A DNA stretch of 64,000 nucleotides from JBAIYU01 sp036763085 (lineage in GTDB: Bacteria > Bacillota > Negativicutes > DSM-1736 > Dendrosporobacteraceae). The first letter of the stretch is position 1, and each line of letters opens with the position of its first letter. The position numbers and the translations under genes were made by a program. A model generated the notes under the pieces. The model was not told where the DNA came from. It did no database searches and saw only the letters and a program-made list of their open reading frames with translations. The stretch lies in the NCBI RefSeq assembly GCF_036763085.1, contig NZ_JBAIYU010000010.1:806001-870000 (forward strand), read 5' to 3'. This document shows, piece after piece, positions 8,810 to 17,618 of the stretch.

Positions 8810-11342
8810 AGGGCTTACAGCTATTTTCTTTAGTATAGCTCTTCTCCTCGTACATTGCTTTATCAGCAATAATCACAAACTCATCAACTGTGAGTCGCTC
8901 ATTTTTGTCAAATTGAGCAAACCCTCGGCTCACTGATAAATTATAGGGCTTGATACCAGAACTGTTGTGTGTGCTAATATTATCTTCAATCCTTTCCCAG
9001 ATGCTTTTTGCCTGTTCTATATCACTATCTGGGAAAACTAATAAGAACTCGTCGCCGCCGAACCGGCATATGATATCTGATTTTCTAAGTGATTTTTCTA
9101 ACAGACTGCTTATTGTTTTTATTAAGTAGTCTCCCTCTTGATGGCCGTAGGAGTCATTGACTACTTTCAAATTGTTTACATCAATAAAACATATAGTGAG
9201 CTTCCTTGTGCCTCTTTTTGCTATTTCCATCTGCTTTTCTAGGAAGTCCAGCCCAGTTCGCCTATTAAAGACACCCGTCATCGAATCTATTGTTGCATAA
9301 TATTTCAGCCGCTCTTCTGCCCGTTTACGTTGTACTACAAGAGTTATTATAGTAAAAGCTCCGACTACACTCCATATAGTTGTCTTGTATTTGTTATAGG
9401 CAGATTCCGGCGTATTAATTACAATACTATCTGGGGGAAGTTTTGCAGTGTCTATACCGAACTTAGTCAGTTGATTATAGTCAAACATATATCTATTCGG
9501 ACTTTCTTTAACTACAGGAATTAAAGCAGGTTTTTCGCCATTTAATATTCTCAAGATCATCTGTGCGGCCAGCTCACCTTGCGAGAAACCGCTTGTCATC
9601 ATCCCCCCGACAATCCCTTGTCCAAGATAAAAATCCCATACAGAATAAATTGGTACTTTAGCACTTTGTGAAATCAACTTTACACTTTGTTCATAAGAAA
9701 ACAAGTTATTTGATTTATCTTGATTAAAAGTCATCATTAGTACAATAGTATCTTTGGGCAACCCATTGACCCGCTCTTGCAATTCAGACATGTTTAGTCC
9801 TTCAAGAAATACAAAATTCATTTGCGGAAACTCCGCAATCGCTTCTTGGAGAACATATTTATTGGCAAGACCTGTTGCAGTGCGGTCATTTATTATTGCA
9901 AATTGGGATGTCTTCGGGTGTAGTCTTAGGGCAATTTCTAATGTCTTCTTGATATCTATAGCTTCAACTACTCCGGTAATCTGTTCATGACCAACTAAGT
10001 CAGCATCCTCGAAGTAATTTACACCACAGAAAACTATCGGGACATTAGTAAAAAGCTCATTATGATATTTCAGCAAAAATCTATATGCCGTATCATCTGT
10101 AGCGATGACAGCATCAAATCTTTTAGTTCCAAATTTATCTTTGTACACTTCATAAAGCTTTTGCGTAAATTCAGGCCCATTATTACGCTTCGAATCCATA
10201 AAATCAATGTATAACTCTATGTTTTTTCCGCTAAATACGGATTTAATACCTTTTTCAATACTATCCGTCCAACTCATTCCATGGTGATACGAATTGAGCA
10301 CTAGGACCTGCTTAGATTCCGAAAAGCTATCATTTATTACTAAGCTATTTTCGGGAAGGTCAGCTTTATTTATGCCATAACGCTGCAATTGGACGGCGTC
10401 GAACATGTAATGGTTGGGACTTTGTTTTAATATCGGGATGTCCTTAGGATGCACGCCATTAAGTATTTTAAGAGCCATTTTCGCGGCAGCTTCACCCTGG
10501 TAATATCCACTGGTCAGCATTCCACCGACTATTCCATGCCTTAAAGAGAAATCCCAGCACCCATATATCGGCACACGGCTTTTAGCGGAAATCATTTCAA
10601 TACTCTCATTATAATTAAAGTAATTCCCATCGACATCTCTAAACATCACTAAATATAAAACAAGAGCATCATCTGGCAGCGATTGCACTTTAGCCTGTAT
10701 CTGAGACATATTTAGATTGGCTAAAGAAATGAAATTGACTCTGCCCGCAAAACTCGGCAGAACCTCATGCAGACTGCGGTCAAGCGCATAGCCTGTTGTG
10801 GTTTTATCATTTATTATATATATATCTTTAATATTCGGATGAAGATTTAAGGCTAATTCTATGGTGGCTGCTAGATCTTGCGCCTCTACTACACCTGTTA
10901 TTAGCGAATCTCCCGCAATCTTGTCTTCTTCAAAATAATTCACTCCACAAAACACTATCGGTGTATTAGGGAAAAGCTCATCATGATATTTAATAATAAA
11001 CTGATAAGCATCATCATCAGAGCAAACAATCACATCAAACTTTACGTTTTTAAATTTATACTTGTAAATCTCATATAATTTATAGATATACTCATCATCG
11101 GTTATTCTTTTTCTATCCATATCCTCTACGATAATATTTAAATTACGTGAATAAGGTTCTAGTACTGACGCAATGCCCTCAACAATATTGTCCGTCCATT
11201 TATAACCTTTATTGTAGGAGTTAATTACTAGAACATTCTTCTTCTGCAGGTCATTAGCCCATACTAGCCCGGTGGTTGCTATGAATAAAAGCATTAATAG
11301 AATGCTTATAATCTTAATAAGATTTTTCTTTCTCGTATGCAT
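8808..11342 (-). CDS. tandem ABC-substrate-binding-like sensor with GGDEF diguanylate cyclase (paralogue)
   Basis: This has the same architecture as the protein at 4260-6851: signal peptide, two substrate-binding-like domains (NVLVINSYNKGYKW and QVLVLNSYHHGMSW), a transmembrane helix and an active GGDEF domain (CRFGGDEFLLV, about residue 760). It is a probable c-di-GMP-producing receptor for an unknown small molecule. I chose ATG 11342, which begins directly with a basic n-region and hydrophobic core and has AAAGGGTG four to five bases upstream. The upstream ATG at 11420 lacks an SD and would bury the signal peptide. Divergence between the paralogues is concentrated in the sensor halves, suggesting different ligands. 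Confidence 0.87.
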   Translation of the reverse strand: MHTRKKNLIKIISILLMLLFIATTGLVWANDLQKKNVLVINSYNKGYKWTDNIVEGIASVLEPYSRNLNIIVEDMDRKRITDDEYIYKLYEIYKYKFKNVKFDVIVCSDDDAYQFIIKYHDELFPNTPIVFCGVNYFEEDKIAGDSLITGVVEAQDLAATIELALNLHPNIKDIYIINDKTTTGYALDRSLHEVLPSFAGRVNFISLANLNMSQIQAKVQSLPDDALVLYLVMFRDVDGNYFNYNESIEMISAKSRVPIYGCWDFSLRHGIVGGMLTSGYYQGEAAAKMALKILNGVHPKDIPILKQSPNHYMFDAVQLQRYGINKADLPENSLVINDSFSESKQVLVLNSYHHGMSWTDSIEKGIKSVFSGKNIELYIDFMDSKRNNGPEFTQKLYEVYKDKFGTKRFDAVIATDDTAYRFLLKYHNELFTNVPIVFCGVNYFEDADLVGHEQITGVVEAIDIKKTLEIALRLHPKTSQFAIINDRTATGLANKYVLQEAIAEFPQMNFVFLEGLNMSELQERVNGLPKDTIVLMMTFNQDKSNNLFSYEQSVKLISQSAKVPIYSVWDFYLGQGIVGGMMTSGFSQGELAAQMILRILNGEKPALIPVVKESPNRYMFDYNQLTKFGIDTAKLPPDSIVINTPESAYNKYKTTIWSVVGAFTIITLVVQRKRAEERLKYYATIDSMTGVFNRRTGLDFLEKQMEIAKRGTRKLTICFIDVNNLKVVNDSYGHQEGDYLIKTISSLLEKSLRKSDIICRFGGDEFLLVFPDSDIEQAKSIWERIEDNISTHNSSGIKPYNLSVSRGFAQFDKNERLTVDEFVIIADKAMYEEKSYTKENSCKP

Positions 11343-11724
11343 GTACACCCTTTTCACGCCCCGATCTATATAACCATATAGCATTTCGACATAGCTTATT
11401 CTTTTCCTTGTTTTTTCCATATATTTCTATACCAGTTTATATATTATCATTTTAATTGGAAGATTGCTTTACAGTTTATATAACATATGTTTATAAAACT
11501 GGCCACAATTGTTCTCTATAAGTATTTTTAATAGACTCATTAGCACAGCTTATTTCCACTATAAAGCTTAGTGTGCTAAACTCCTATAATAAGTATATTT
11601 GTCCGCGATCTGATCAGTACAATTACCCGTAATTCGAGTTGAAGATAATCAGATCATCACTAAAGCATCAGATGATTACGCTCACTGATGCAAATTTTTC
11701 TTTATTGTAAAATATGGAGGATTT
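11343..11724 (+). promoter_or_regulatory. xpt 5' region with attenuator-like leader
   Basis: No gene is visible here. From 11607 the DNA can form GATCTGAT/ATCAGATC (11607-11614 with 11648-11655) around an inner AATTAC/GTAATT hairpin. A terminator-like hairpin GCATCAG/CTGATGC follows at 11665-11691, then AAATTTTTC. ATCATC at about 11653-11658 could alternatively pair with GATGAT at 11671-11676, giving mutually exclusive folds. It lacks the conserved core of the classical purine riboswitch, so the ligand class is unrecognised. Confidence 0.5.
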
Positions 11725-12294
11725 ATGGAATTACTGAAACAAAAGATTCTAGACGAAGGAACCGTCTTGAGCGGCAATGTTTTAAAGGTTGACTCCTTTC
11801 TTAACCATCAGCTAGACCCTATGCTAACAATGCAAATGGGGGCGGAATTTGCTAATCGTTTTGAAAACTGCCGTGTAGATAAAATTCTAACGATTGAATC
11901 GTCCGGTATAGCAATCGCTCTAGCAACTGCACTAAAGTTTAATGTTCCGCTTGTATTTGCCCGTAAGAAGAAATCAGTACTTATGAATGAAGAAACTTAT
12001 AGCACTGAAGTATTCTCTTACACAAAACAAGAGACAAGCAATATAACCGTCCTCAAAAAGTTCTTGCCTGCGGGAGAAAAGATACTCATAATCGATGATT
12101 TTTTAGCCAGCGGTGAAGCAGCAGTCGGTCTGGCTAACCTTGTCCGTCTAGCAGGCTGTGAAGTTGTTGGTATTGGTATTGTCATCGAGAAGAGTTTCCA
12201 ATCTGGTGCTGATAAGCTTAAGCAAGCTGGTTACCGTTTAGAATCACTTGTTCGTATCGGCTCACTAGATGACTGTAAAGTAACGTTTTTATAA
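11725..12294 (+). CDS. xpt: xanthine phosphoribosyltransferase
   Basis: This converts xanthine and PRPP to XMP and pyrophosphate in purine salvage. At 189 residues it matches Firmicutes Xpt. It opens with the family-typical MELLKQKILDEGTVLSGNVLKVDSF pattern (given in part) and has the PRPP-binding loop ILIIDDFLASGEA near residues 120-132. GGAGG lies 6 bases upstream of ATG. It is a single gene behind an attenuator-like leader and ends in a long hairpin, so it is likely regulated by transcription termination. Confidence 0.95.
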   Translation: MELLKQKILDEGTVLSGNVLKVDSFLNHQLDPMLTMQMGAEFANRFENCRVDKILTIESSGIAIALATALKFNVPLVFARKKKSVLMNEETYSTEVFSYTKQETSNITVLKKFLPAGEKILIIDDFLASGEAAVGLANLVRLAGCEVVGIGIVIEKSFQSGADKLKQAGYRLESLVRIGSLDDCKVTFL

Positions 12295-12342
12295 ATATTA
12301 ATGCGTCAGCTCCAGTGAAATTGGAACTGACGCATTAATATT
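12294..12342 (+). terminator. xpt terminator
   Basis: AATATTAATGCGTCAG pairs with CTGACGCATTAATATT, extended by an inner CTCCA/TGGA pairing, and is followed by TT. The hairpin begins at the xpt stop codon. Confidence 0.85.
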
Positions 12343-12452
12343 TTGAGCAATTATTGATTGATTTTAATAGCTAGACTTAAGCATAATATAATAGTAATAT
12401 TTTTAGTCTAACGATATGAAATAAGTTTAAAAGTAAGGTGGCTTAATAAACT

Positions 12453-13511
12453 ATGCTAGCTAACCCACGGATACTTATAGTAAGATTGAGCTCAATTGGG
12501 GATGTACTACACTGTACGCCTGTAGCTCGCTCACTTAAGGAAGCTTTGCCTTCGTGTCATATCACTTGGATTGTCGGTCAAGTGGCCGCAGATATGGTAC
12601 GTTTTAATCCATATATTGACGAAGTACATATTTGGCCGCGTGAGAAATGGGAAAAAGCAATGCGCTCAGCAAAATTCAAAGAAGCTTGGCAGATATGGCA
12701 AGATTTGAAAGACTATTTTAAATCAAAGCATTTTGACATAGCACTTGATATTCATGGATTATTCCTTAGCGGCATGGTAACGGCAGCTAGTAAAGCCACT
12801 CGCCGCATTGGCATGAGCAATACACGTGAACTGAACAGTCTTTTTATGAACGAAATCGCGCCAATGTATGATGAAGACATTCACGTTATACAGCGTTATC
12901 TTAGTATTCTGCGCCCGCTTAATATAACAACTACTGACTATAAAATGACTCTTGAGACTCCGAAAGAAGCAGATGAATTTGCTAGAAACTTTTTATCAAC
13001 TCACGGTGTAAAACCAACTGATAAAATTGTTGCTGTCAATCCTGTGACTACTTGGAGTGCAAAAAACTGGCCCCCCGAAAACTTTGCGAAAGTCATTCAG
13101 GAGCTAGCAGCCAATAATAAAATATTACTTTGCGGCGGACCGTCTGATAAGGCTGTCGCCGAAAAAATAATCGAACTAGCAAGTGTCCCTGTAATAAATG
13201 CGGTTGGACAGACAACACTCCTTGAAATGGCTGCGCTGCTTAAATTATCAAACGTCCTAGTAGTCGGCGATACTGGTCCACTACACATGGCTGTAGCCTT
13301 AGGGACACCCAGTGTAAGCATATTTGGTGCTACTGCGCCAAGCAGATTCGGGCCGCTTGATCCAGGGCATATCGTCCTTAAAGGCCAAGTCGAATGCGCA
13401 CCATGCTATAAAACAGTTTGTAAAACTAAAGATATACGCTGCCTAAAATCCGTTAAACCCGAAGCTGTAATAGAGCAAACATTGGAAATTTTAAAATCAA
13501 ACCCTATCTAA
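12453..13511 (+). CDS. glycosyltransferase family 9 (heptosyltransferase-like)
   Basis: This is a GT-B fold enzyme of the ADP-heptose:LPS heptosyltransferase family. The N-terminal RILIVRLSSIGDVLHCTPV carries the conserved acceptor-side Asp. The C-terminal donor-binding VGDTGPLHMAVALGTPSVSIFG and FGPLDP are typical. A cysteine-rich tail (CAPCYKTVCK) is common in this family. It would add heptose to the LPS inner core on the cytoplasmic membrane face, implying an outer membrane with LPS. AAGGTGG precedes ATG by 11 bases. Its stop overlaps the convergent DedA gene by 8 bases. WaaC versus WaaF type cannot be decided here. Confidence 0.9.
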   Translation: MLANPRILIVRLSSIGDVLHCTPVARSLKEALPSCHITWIVGQVAADMVRFNPYIDEVHIWPREKWEKAMRSAKFKEAWQIWQDLKDYFKSKHFDIALDIHGLFLSGMVTAASKATRRIGMSNTRELNSLFMNEIAPMYDEDIHVIQRYLSILRPLNITTTDYKMTLETPKEADEFARNFLSTHGVKPTDKIVAVNPVTTWSAKNWPPENFAKVIQELAANNKILLCGGPSDKAVAEKIIELASVPVINAVGQTTLLEMAALLKLSNVLVVGDTGPLHMAVALGTPSVSIFGATAPSRFGPLDPGHIVLKGQVECAPCYKTVCKTKDIRCLKSVKPEAVIEQTLEILKSNPI

Positions 13512-14109
13512 ATCCCCGCACTTTCTTTTTTCTATGCAGATATGCAATTATACCCAAGACAAGCATGATAAGAATAGCTTTGGCAAGTCCATAACCTATA
13601 TCATCTACCTGCCGCCAATTCTCACCAAGCATTTGTCCCATGTAAACTAGGAGAACTACCCAGATAACTGAGCTAAATCCAGTAAATAAAAAGAACACCC
13701 AAAAATCCAGCTTTATAAAGCCTGCAGGAATAGCTATAACACCTCTTACTACGGGTAACAGGCGGCCAAAAAATATCGTAAGTGCGCCATAGCGTTCAAG
13801 CAAAAATCTTCGTTTTTCGATTTTACGAAAAGTAATGCCAAACACATGCCCATATTTCTCAATAAACGCAGTGCCGCCATAATAGCCAATAGCATATGCA
13901 AGGCATGCTCCCATGAGCTCCCCAGTAATGCCAGAGATTATTACTGGGGCAAAGTTAAGCTGGCCCGTAAAAACTAAAAAACCGGCAAAACCTAGTGTAA
14001 CCTCGCTTGGTATTGGCATGCCAACATTAGCTAGCAGTAAAGCGAGGCTTATTGCCGGATATCCCCATATAGAGATATACTCTATTAATCTGCCGATTAG
14101 CTCGTCCAT
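13504..14109 (-). CDS. DedA family membrane protein
   Basis: This 201-residue polytopic protein belongs to the DedA/SNARE-associated (VTT) family, which is linked to lipid carrier recycling and membrane homeostasis. Visible family features are PIPSEVTLGFAGFLV near the N-terminus, the GYYGG/YG pattern and the conserved FGRLLPVVRGVIAIPAGF reentrant segment, followed by two more hydrophobic helices. GGAGCTGACTT precedes ATG. It is convergent with the GT9 gene and overlaps it by 8 bases. The transported lipid is not inferable from sequence. Confidence 0.9.
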   Translation of the reverse strand: MDELIGRLIEYISIWGYPAISLALLLANVGMPIPSEVTLGFAGFLVFTGQLNFAPVIISGITGELMGACLAYAIGYYGGTAFIEKYGHVFGITFRKIEKRRFLLERYGALTIFFGRLLPVVRGVIAIPAGFIKLDFWVFFLFTGFSSVIWVVLLVYMGQMLGENWRQVDDIGYGLAKAILIMLVLGIIAYLHRKKKVRGFR

Positions 14110-14167
14110 AAGTCAGCTCCTATTACTTATTGTATCTATTCATTATTCCCATTTTTTCCATTTAATA

Positions 14168-14225
14168 GGCATAAACTAAAGCACCGAGATTCTCATGCAA
14201 GAACCCCGGTGCTTTAGTTTATGCC
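14168..14225 (-). terminator. hairpin at the end of the GNAT gene
   Basis: The 19-bp arms GGCATAAACTAAAGCACCG and CGGTGCTTTAGTTTATGCC enclose a 20-base loop. The arm includes the stop codon of the GNAT gene. The downstream T run is weak. Confidence 0.65.
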
Positions 14226-14755
14226 TTTTTTAGTTTTTCTAAATATTCATCTTCTAGAATTGCTAAGATAATGAGCGATTCGTACCTGTCACCCGTCTTT
14301 ATACAATCTCTAATTCTACCTTCCTCAATAAAGCCTTCCGACTTATACAAATTTCTAGCTCTGTCATTATATTCCTTAACATCAAGCCAAGCACGATGAG
14401 CACCCAAATCTTCAAATGCCCAAGCCTGCAACATTTTTACTGTTTCTCGGCCATAGCCTTTTCCCTTATCAGCCATGATAATCCGCATAAACTCAATCTC
14501 TTGAAAAGGATTTTTAAGGCCTGAAACAATAACAAAGCCTACCTTTTTGAAGCCATCGGCAGTTTCTACAATAAAATGCTTGGTGTTATCGATATTTAAC
14601 AGCCTTGCATGTTCCTCTTTGGGCCAGGGAATGACATATTGAGCGTTTTCTTCGGCATGTTCGGTTTCCATTATATAATCAAGGTCACTATCCATAGCCT
14701 GTCGAAACCGAATAATAGAAGACTGTTTTATAATTTCTGCTTTATTTTCGTCCAT
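14219..14755 (-). CDS. GNAT family N-acetyltransferase (RimJ/RimL-like)
   Basis: This 178-residue protein has the GNAT fold. An N-terminal RFRQAMDSDLDYIM start is followed by a central IEFMRIIMADKGKGYGRETVKMLQAWAFEDLG acetyl-CoA motif (given as pattern; the pyrophosphate loop is KGKGYGRE). The C-terminal HRAWLDVKEYNDRARNLYKSEGF strand/helix is typical of RimJ/RimL-type enzymes acting on protein N-termini or small amines. AAGGGG lies 8 bases before ATG. The substrate is unknown. Confidence 0.88.
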   Translation of the reverse strand: MDENKAEIIKQSSIIRFRQAMDSDLDYIMETEHAEENAQYVIPWPKEEHARLLNIDNTKHFIVETADGFKKVGFVIVSGLKNPFQEIEFMRIIMADKGKGYGRETVKMLQAWAFEDLGAHRAWLDVKEYNDRARNLYKSEGFIEEGRIRDCIKTGDRYESLIILAILEDEYLEKLKKA

Positions 14756-14857
14756 ATAAAAACCCCTTCATGCAACTTGATAGATTGTAAAATCAATTTT
14801 AAGATATGTTATATTTTACTGCATCTCTTAAAATGGCACAATTAGTTTGAAATTTTA

Positions 14858-14887
14858 TTGACATCTAAAGGAATAATCTGGTATTAT
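14858..14887 (+). promoter_or_regulatory. sigma-70 promoter of the 40-aa ORF
   Basis: TTGACA at 14858-14863 and TATTAT at 14882-14887 are separated by 18 bases, directly upstream of the Fur box and the small ORF. Confidence 0.6.
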
Positions 14888-14895
14888 TTAGATAT

Positions 14896-14910
14896 TGATT
14901 ATCATTATCA
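14896..14910 (+). promoter_or_regulatory. Fur box
   Basis: TGATTATCATTATCA matches the 7-1-7 Fur consensus TGATAATNATTATCA with one mismatch. It overlaps the expected transcription start of the small ORF, as expected for iron-dependent repression. Confidence 0.65.
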
Positions 14911-14925
14911 TTTGGAGGTATCATA

Positions 14926-15048
14926 ATGAAGTATGAAAATTCTATAGAGATCAATTTTGAGAAGATTCATTATCTCACTGAAAAACTCCGCAGAGCCAAC
15001 GAAGAATTCCGCAATAGCAAAAATAGAATTTTTCTAAATAAACACTAA
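14926..15048 (+). CDS. small 40-aa protein under Fur-like control
   Basis: This short ORF encodes a charged, probably helical, soluble 40-residue peptide (begins MKYENSIEINFEKIHYLTEK). I do not recognise it. A near-perfect GGAGG lies 7 bases before ATG, a good sigma-70 promoter lies 40-70 bases upstream and a Fur box lies between. These three signals in register make it a likely real gene despite its size. By analogy with Fur-controlled small proteins of other Firmicutes it could act in iron sparing, but no homology is claimed. A strong terminator follows at 15138. Confidence 0.6.
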   Translation: MKYENSIEINFEKIHYLTEKLRRANEEFRNSKNRIFLNKH

Positions 15049-15137
15049 GAAGCCTTCTAAATAAAAACCAAGTTTATAGAAGCGTTTCTTGTTTGCCGTC
15101 ACCGACTGGTTCTTATTTATAGTATACTTTTATTAAT

Positions 15138-15174
15138 ATAAACGTGATATTGCACCGCGCAATATCACGTTTAT
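15138..15174. terminator. bidirectional terminator between the small ORF and the DUF362 gene
   Basis: The perfect 16-bp arms ATAAACGTGATATTGC and GCAATATCACGTTTAT flank a 5-base loop, with TTTATTT beyond. It abuts the minus-strand stop at 15175. Confidence 0.85.
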
Positions 15175-16302
15175 TTATTTTCGTCGTAATTTCTTAGCGG
15201 TTTTAAGCAGCGTGCCATCTTTTAGACTTACTGCATTAACAGGACAGAGTTCCTGGCAACAGTAGCATCGAATACATTCACGATAGTCTATAACCGCTCG
15301 ATTATTCTCAATTCTGATTACTTTAGGCGGGCAATGCTGGGCACACCGACCACAGGCGATGCAGTTTTTCTCAATCCACGGTTTAGCTGTAAATTGATTC
15401 TGGCTAAAGTCAACCAGCCAGCTAGGCAAGCGTCCTTCAAGCCTATCAAAATTCTTAGGCTCAGTAAAATGATGAACTATATCTTTTCCGTTTCCTACTA
15501 TCTCTAAACCGGCAAGTGTTTGCGAAAGCTTTGCCGCAATAGCAGCTTGAGCTACCGGCATTTTTTCAGCTTCAAACCCCATGCATTTTGCCATTGCTAA
15601 ATCAACCGAAAAACCGCAAGACCCAGCTAGTAACAGCCCGCTGTTGATTGGCGTTCCATTGCGCGGTCCCGCCCCTTCCATTCCTACAATCCCATCGACT
15701 ATTGATAATACTGGCTTAATTGCGCCATACAAATCAATAAGCATATGGGCAAAATCAGATCTCTTTTTCATTCTTAGATGAAATTGAGCTTTATCTGGTC
15801 CTACGAAAAAACCAAACAAATTCTTAACAGCACCCGTTACACCCATAAACGAGTGGGTTTTCATTTTAGCTAAAGAGATTACTTTGTCGACTTCCATATA
15901 AACCTTTGCTACGCTTATTTTTTTAAGGATCATACCGTTAGGCAAACTTAACTCAGTCGGCACTTCAAAAGGAACAACGGTTGTATTTTCTTCTAAGCAG
16001 ACCTTCAATATACCGCACTTCTCGGCAACCTTTAACGTATTGCCTAAGCCTGGTGAATCGCCAACGACAGGTATACCCCCAGCAGATTTTACTAATCGGA
16101 TGACGGCTCGTACTACTTCGGGATGGGTAGTTACTGAAAGACCTTTGTCCACCCCTTCGAGCATGTTCGGCTTAACTAATACTCGCTCGCCAGGCTTAAT
16201 ATATTTTGACATGCCACCTAAATGGGTAAGTAATTCTGTCATAGCTTGCTCGACGATTTGTGTATCGTATGAATTGGCTTTTACAACTGCTACTTTTCTC
16301 AC
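15175..16302 (-). CDS. DUF362 iron-sulfur protein
   Basis: This 375-residue protein has an N-terminal DUF362 domain (VLVKPNMLEG, GIPVVGDSPGLG, KMKTHSFMGVTGAVKNLFG) and a C-terminal two-cluster ferredoxin module (CIACGRCAQHCP and CIRCYCCQELCP). DUF362 proteins are cytoplasmic Fe-S proteins of unknown activity, common in anaerobes. I place the start at GTG 16302, with AAGGGG upstream; the truncated homologue at 39906-40091 starts at the same residue with ATG, supporting this. The accessory island begins immediately upstream. Confidence 0.9.
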   Translation of the reverse strand: MRKVAVVKANSYDTQIVEQAMTELLTHLGGMSKYIKPGERVLVKPNMLEGVDKGLSVTTHPEVVRAVIRLVKSAGGIPVVGDSPGLGNTLKVAEKCGILKVCLEENTTVVPFEVPTELSLPNGMILKKISVAKVYMEVDKVISLAKMKTHSFMGVTGAVKNLFGFFVGPDKAQFHLRMKKRSDFAHMLIDLYGAIKPVLSIVDGIVGMEGAGPRNGTPINSGLLLAGSCGFSVDLAMAKCMGFEAEKMPVAQAAIAAKLSQTLAGLEIVGNGKDIVHHFTEPKNFDRLEGRLPSWLVDFSQNQFTAKPWIEKNCIACGRCAQHCPPKVIRIENNRAVIDYRECIRCYCCQELCPVNAVSLKDGTLLKTAKKLRRK

Positions 16303-16518
16303 GAGGGATTCCCCTTCCATAAATCATACAGGTGAATAGAATTAGATTATCCATAGAACTAAAGGAGTTTAAACTCTACTCTGACATTGTGCTAACAAAA
16401 AAAGTGCTCCCACACATCTCTACCGTAAAAATATACTTCTCCTGAATTTAATGTAATACTAAAGAAAATTAAAAATTGTACTATGACTTGCTTTAGTAAA
16501 AACCATTACAAATGTAAT

Positions 16519-17529
16519 TTATACTCTTTTCAATTCGAGTTCTAATATCTTTAGACACAATTCAAGTAATTCATTAGTCAATTGCACAAGTTTATTATGA
16601 GCATCTTTGTCTACATTTTTGCCATGAAATAACCCATTTCTTGTATCTATAAAACATTTTGCCTTTTCATTATCAACATTAAACTTCATTAATCCTTTAG
16701 AAATCTCACAAATGTCAAATTTATCATTTAATATTGCACACAATTTTTCATATCTTGTTTTAATTGTTGATGTCTTAATGATTTGTGATAGCCTATTATA
16801 TACTCTTTGACAGTATTCGTTATCACCACCTAGTATATCTGTAATTTGAGGCTTAAGCTTAGCTAATAAAGCGTTTTGTTGTTCACAGTTAAAAAGAGAT
16901 TTGGCTAGATTCTCATCTTTTTGAAAAGTAGTTTCTATTCTTTCTATTATCGTAAATAAAGTAAAATACTTACTTTCAACATCTCGACTTCTTAATGCCC
17001 TAAATATTGTATCTATATATATACTTGTAATACCGCCAATGGTATATGATTTATATAACAAATCGATATTGCTTAAATTTAGTCCTTGTGAGATACGCAT
17101 ACTGGCAATTCTATCGCTAGCACTAAATTGCTCTTTTATAAGGAGATTATAATGATTTGCTATTTTATTTTTTATAATTTTATTATTATCCATCACTAAG
17201 AGTCGATCGCTAACTATTTCCACTTCTGATTTTTTAAATGAAACATTAGGTTGAAATTCCCTATTGTCGTAATTTTGCATTTGAAGTGTTATAGTTACCG
17301 CTCTACAAACAAACTCTATAATATCGTATGATTTTAGCAATGCTTCATTTGCCGTTTCACAGACTAATCCTTTTATATTAATACTAAAATTGGGATGTAT
17401 CTCAATTTTGCACCCATTCACAATATCTTCAAAACAAAATGGGGTAAACTCATAGTTTATTTCTCTTTTAAACTCTGACCCATCCATATACTCATAAAAC
17501 AAAACTGTTTTTAAAACGAATTCACGCAC
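16519..17529 (-). CDS. HEPN-like protein next to a TIR gene
   Basis: This 336-residue protein has no family I can name with certainty. The C-terminal third is all-helical and ends in DTRNGLFHGK, an R-x4-H motif followed by a helix, the hallmark of HEPN-type ribonuclease or scaffold domains such as ApeA-like defence proteins. The N-terminal half is mixed alpha/beta with several beta segments. GTG 17529 is the preferred start because GGGAGG lies 8 bases upstream. It lies 90 bases downstream of the TIR gene on the same strand, with an XRE regulator before that. A role as toxin or effector partner in anti-phage defence is inferred. Confidence 0.65.
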   Translation of the reverse strand: MREFVLKTVLFYEYMDGSEFKREINYEFTPFCFEDIVNGCKIEIHPNFSINIKGLVCETANEALLKSYDIIEFVCRAVTITLQMQNYDNREFQPNVSFKKSEVEIVSDRLLVMDNNKIIKNKIANHYNLLIKEQFSASDRIASMRISQGLNLSNIDLLYKSYTIGGITSIYIDTIFRALRSRDVESKYFTLFTIIERIETTFQKDENLAKSLFNCEQQNALLAKLKPQITDILGGDNEYCQRVYNRLSQIIKTSTIKTRYEKLCAILNDKFDICEISKGLMKFNVDNEKAKCFIDTRNGLFHGKNVDKDAHNKLVQLTNELLELCLKILELELKRV

Positions 17530-17618
17530 ATGCCTAACCTCCCAAAATATTGACGAAAAAGTCCTAACTTTTGACCTTAGTTGCACCAGATAAATTAGTC
17601 TTCTTATCTGGAATCAAT

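Noticed and set aside
11600..11660. Classical purine riboswitch upstream of xpt
   Set aside because: A TATAAT and a CCGTAAT are present but the conserved core between and around P2/P3 cannot be built; only a generic attenuator is supported.
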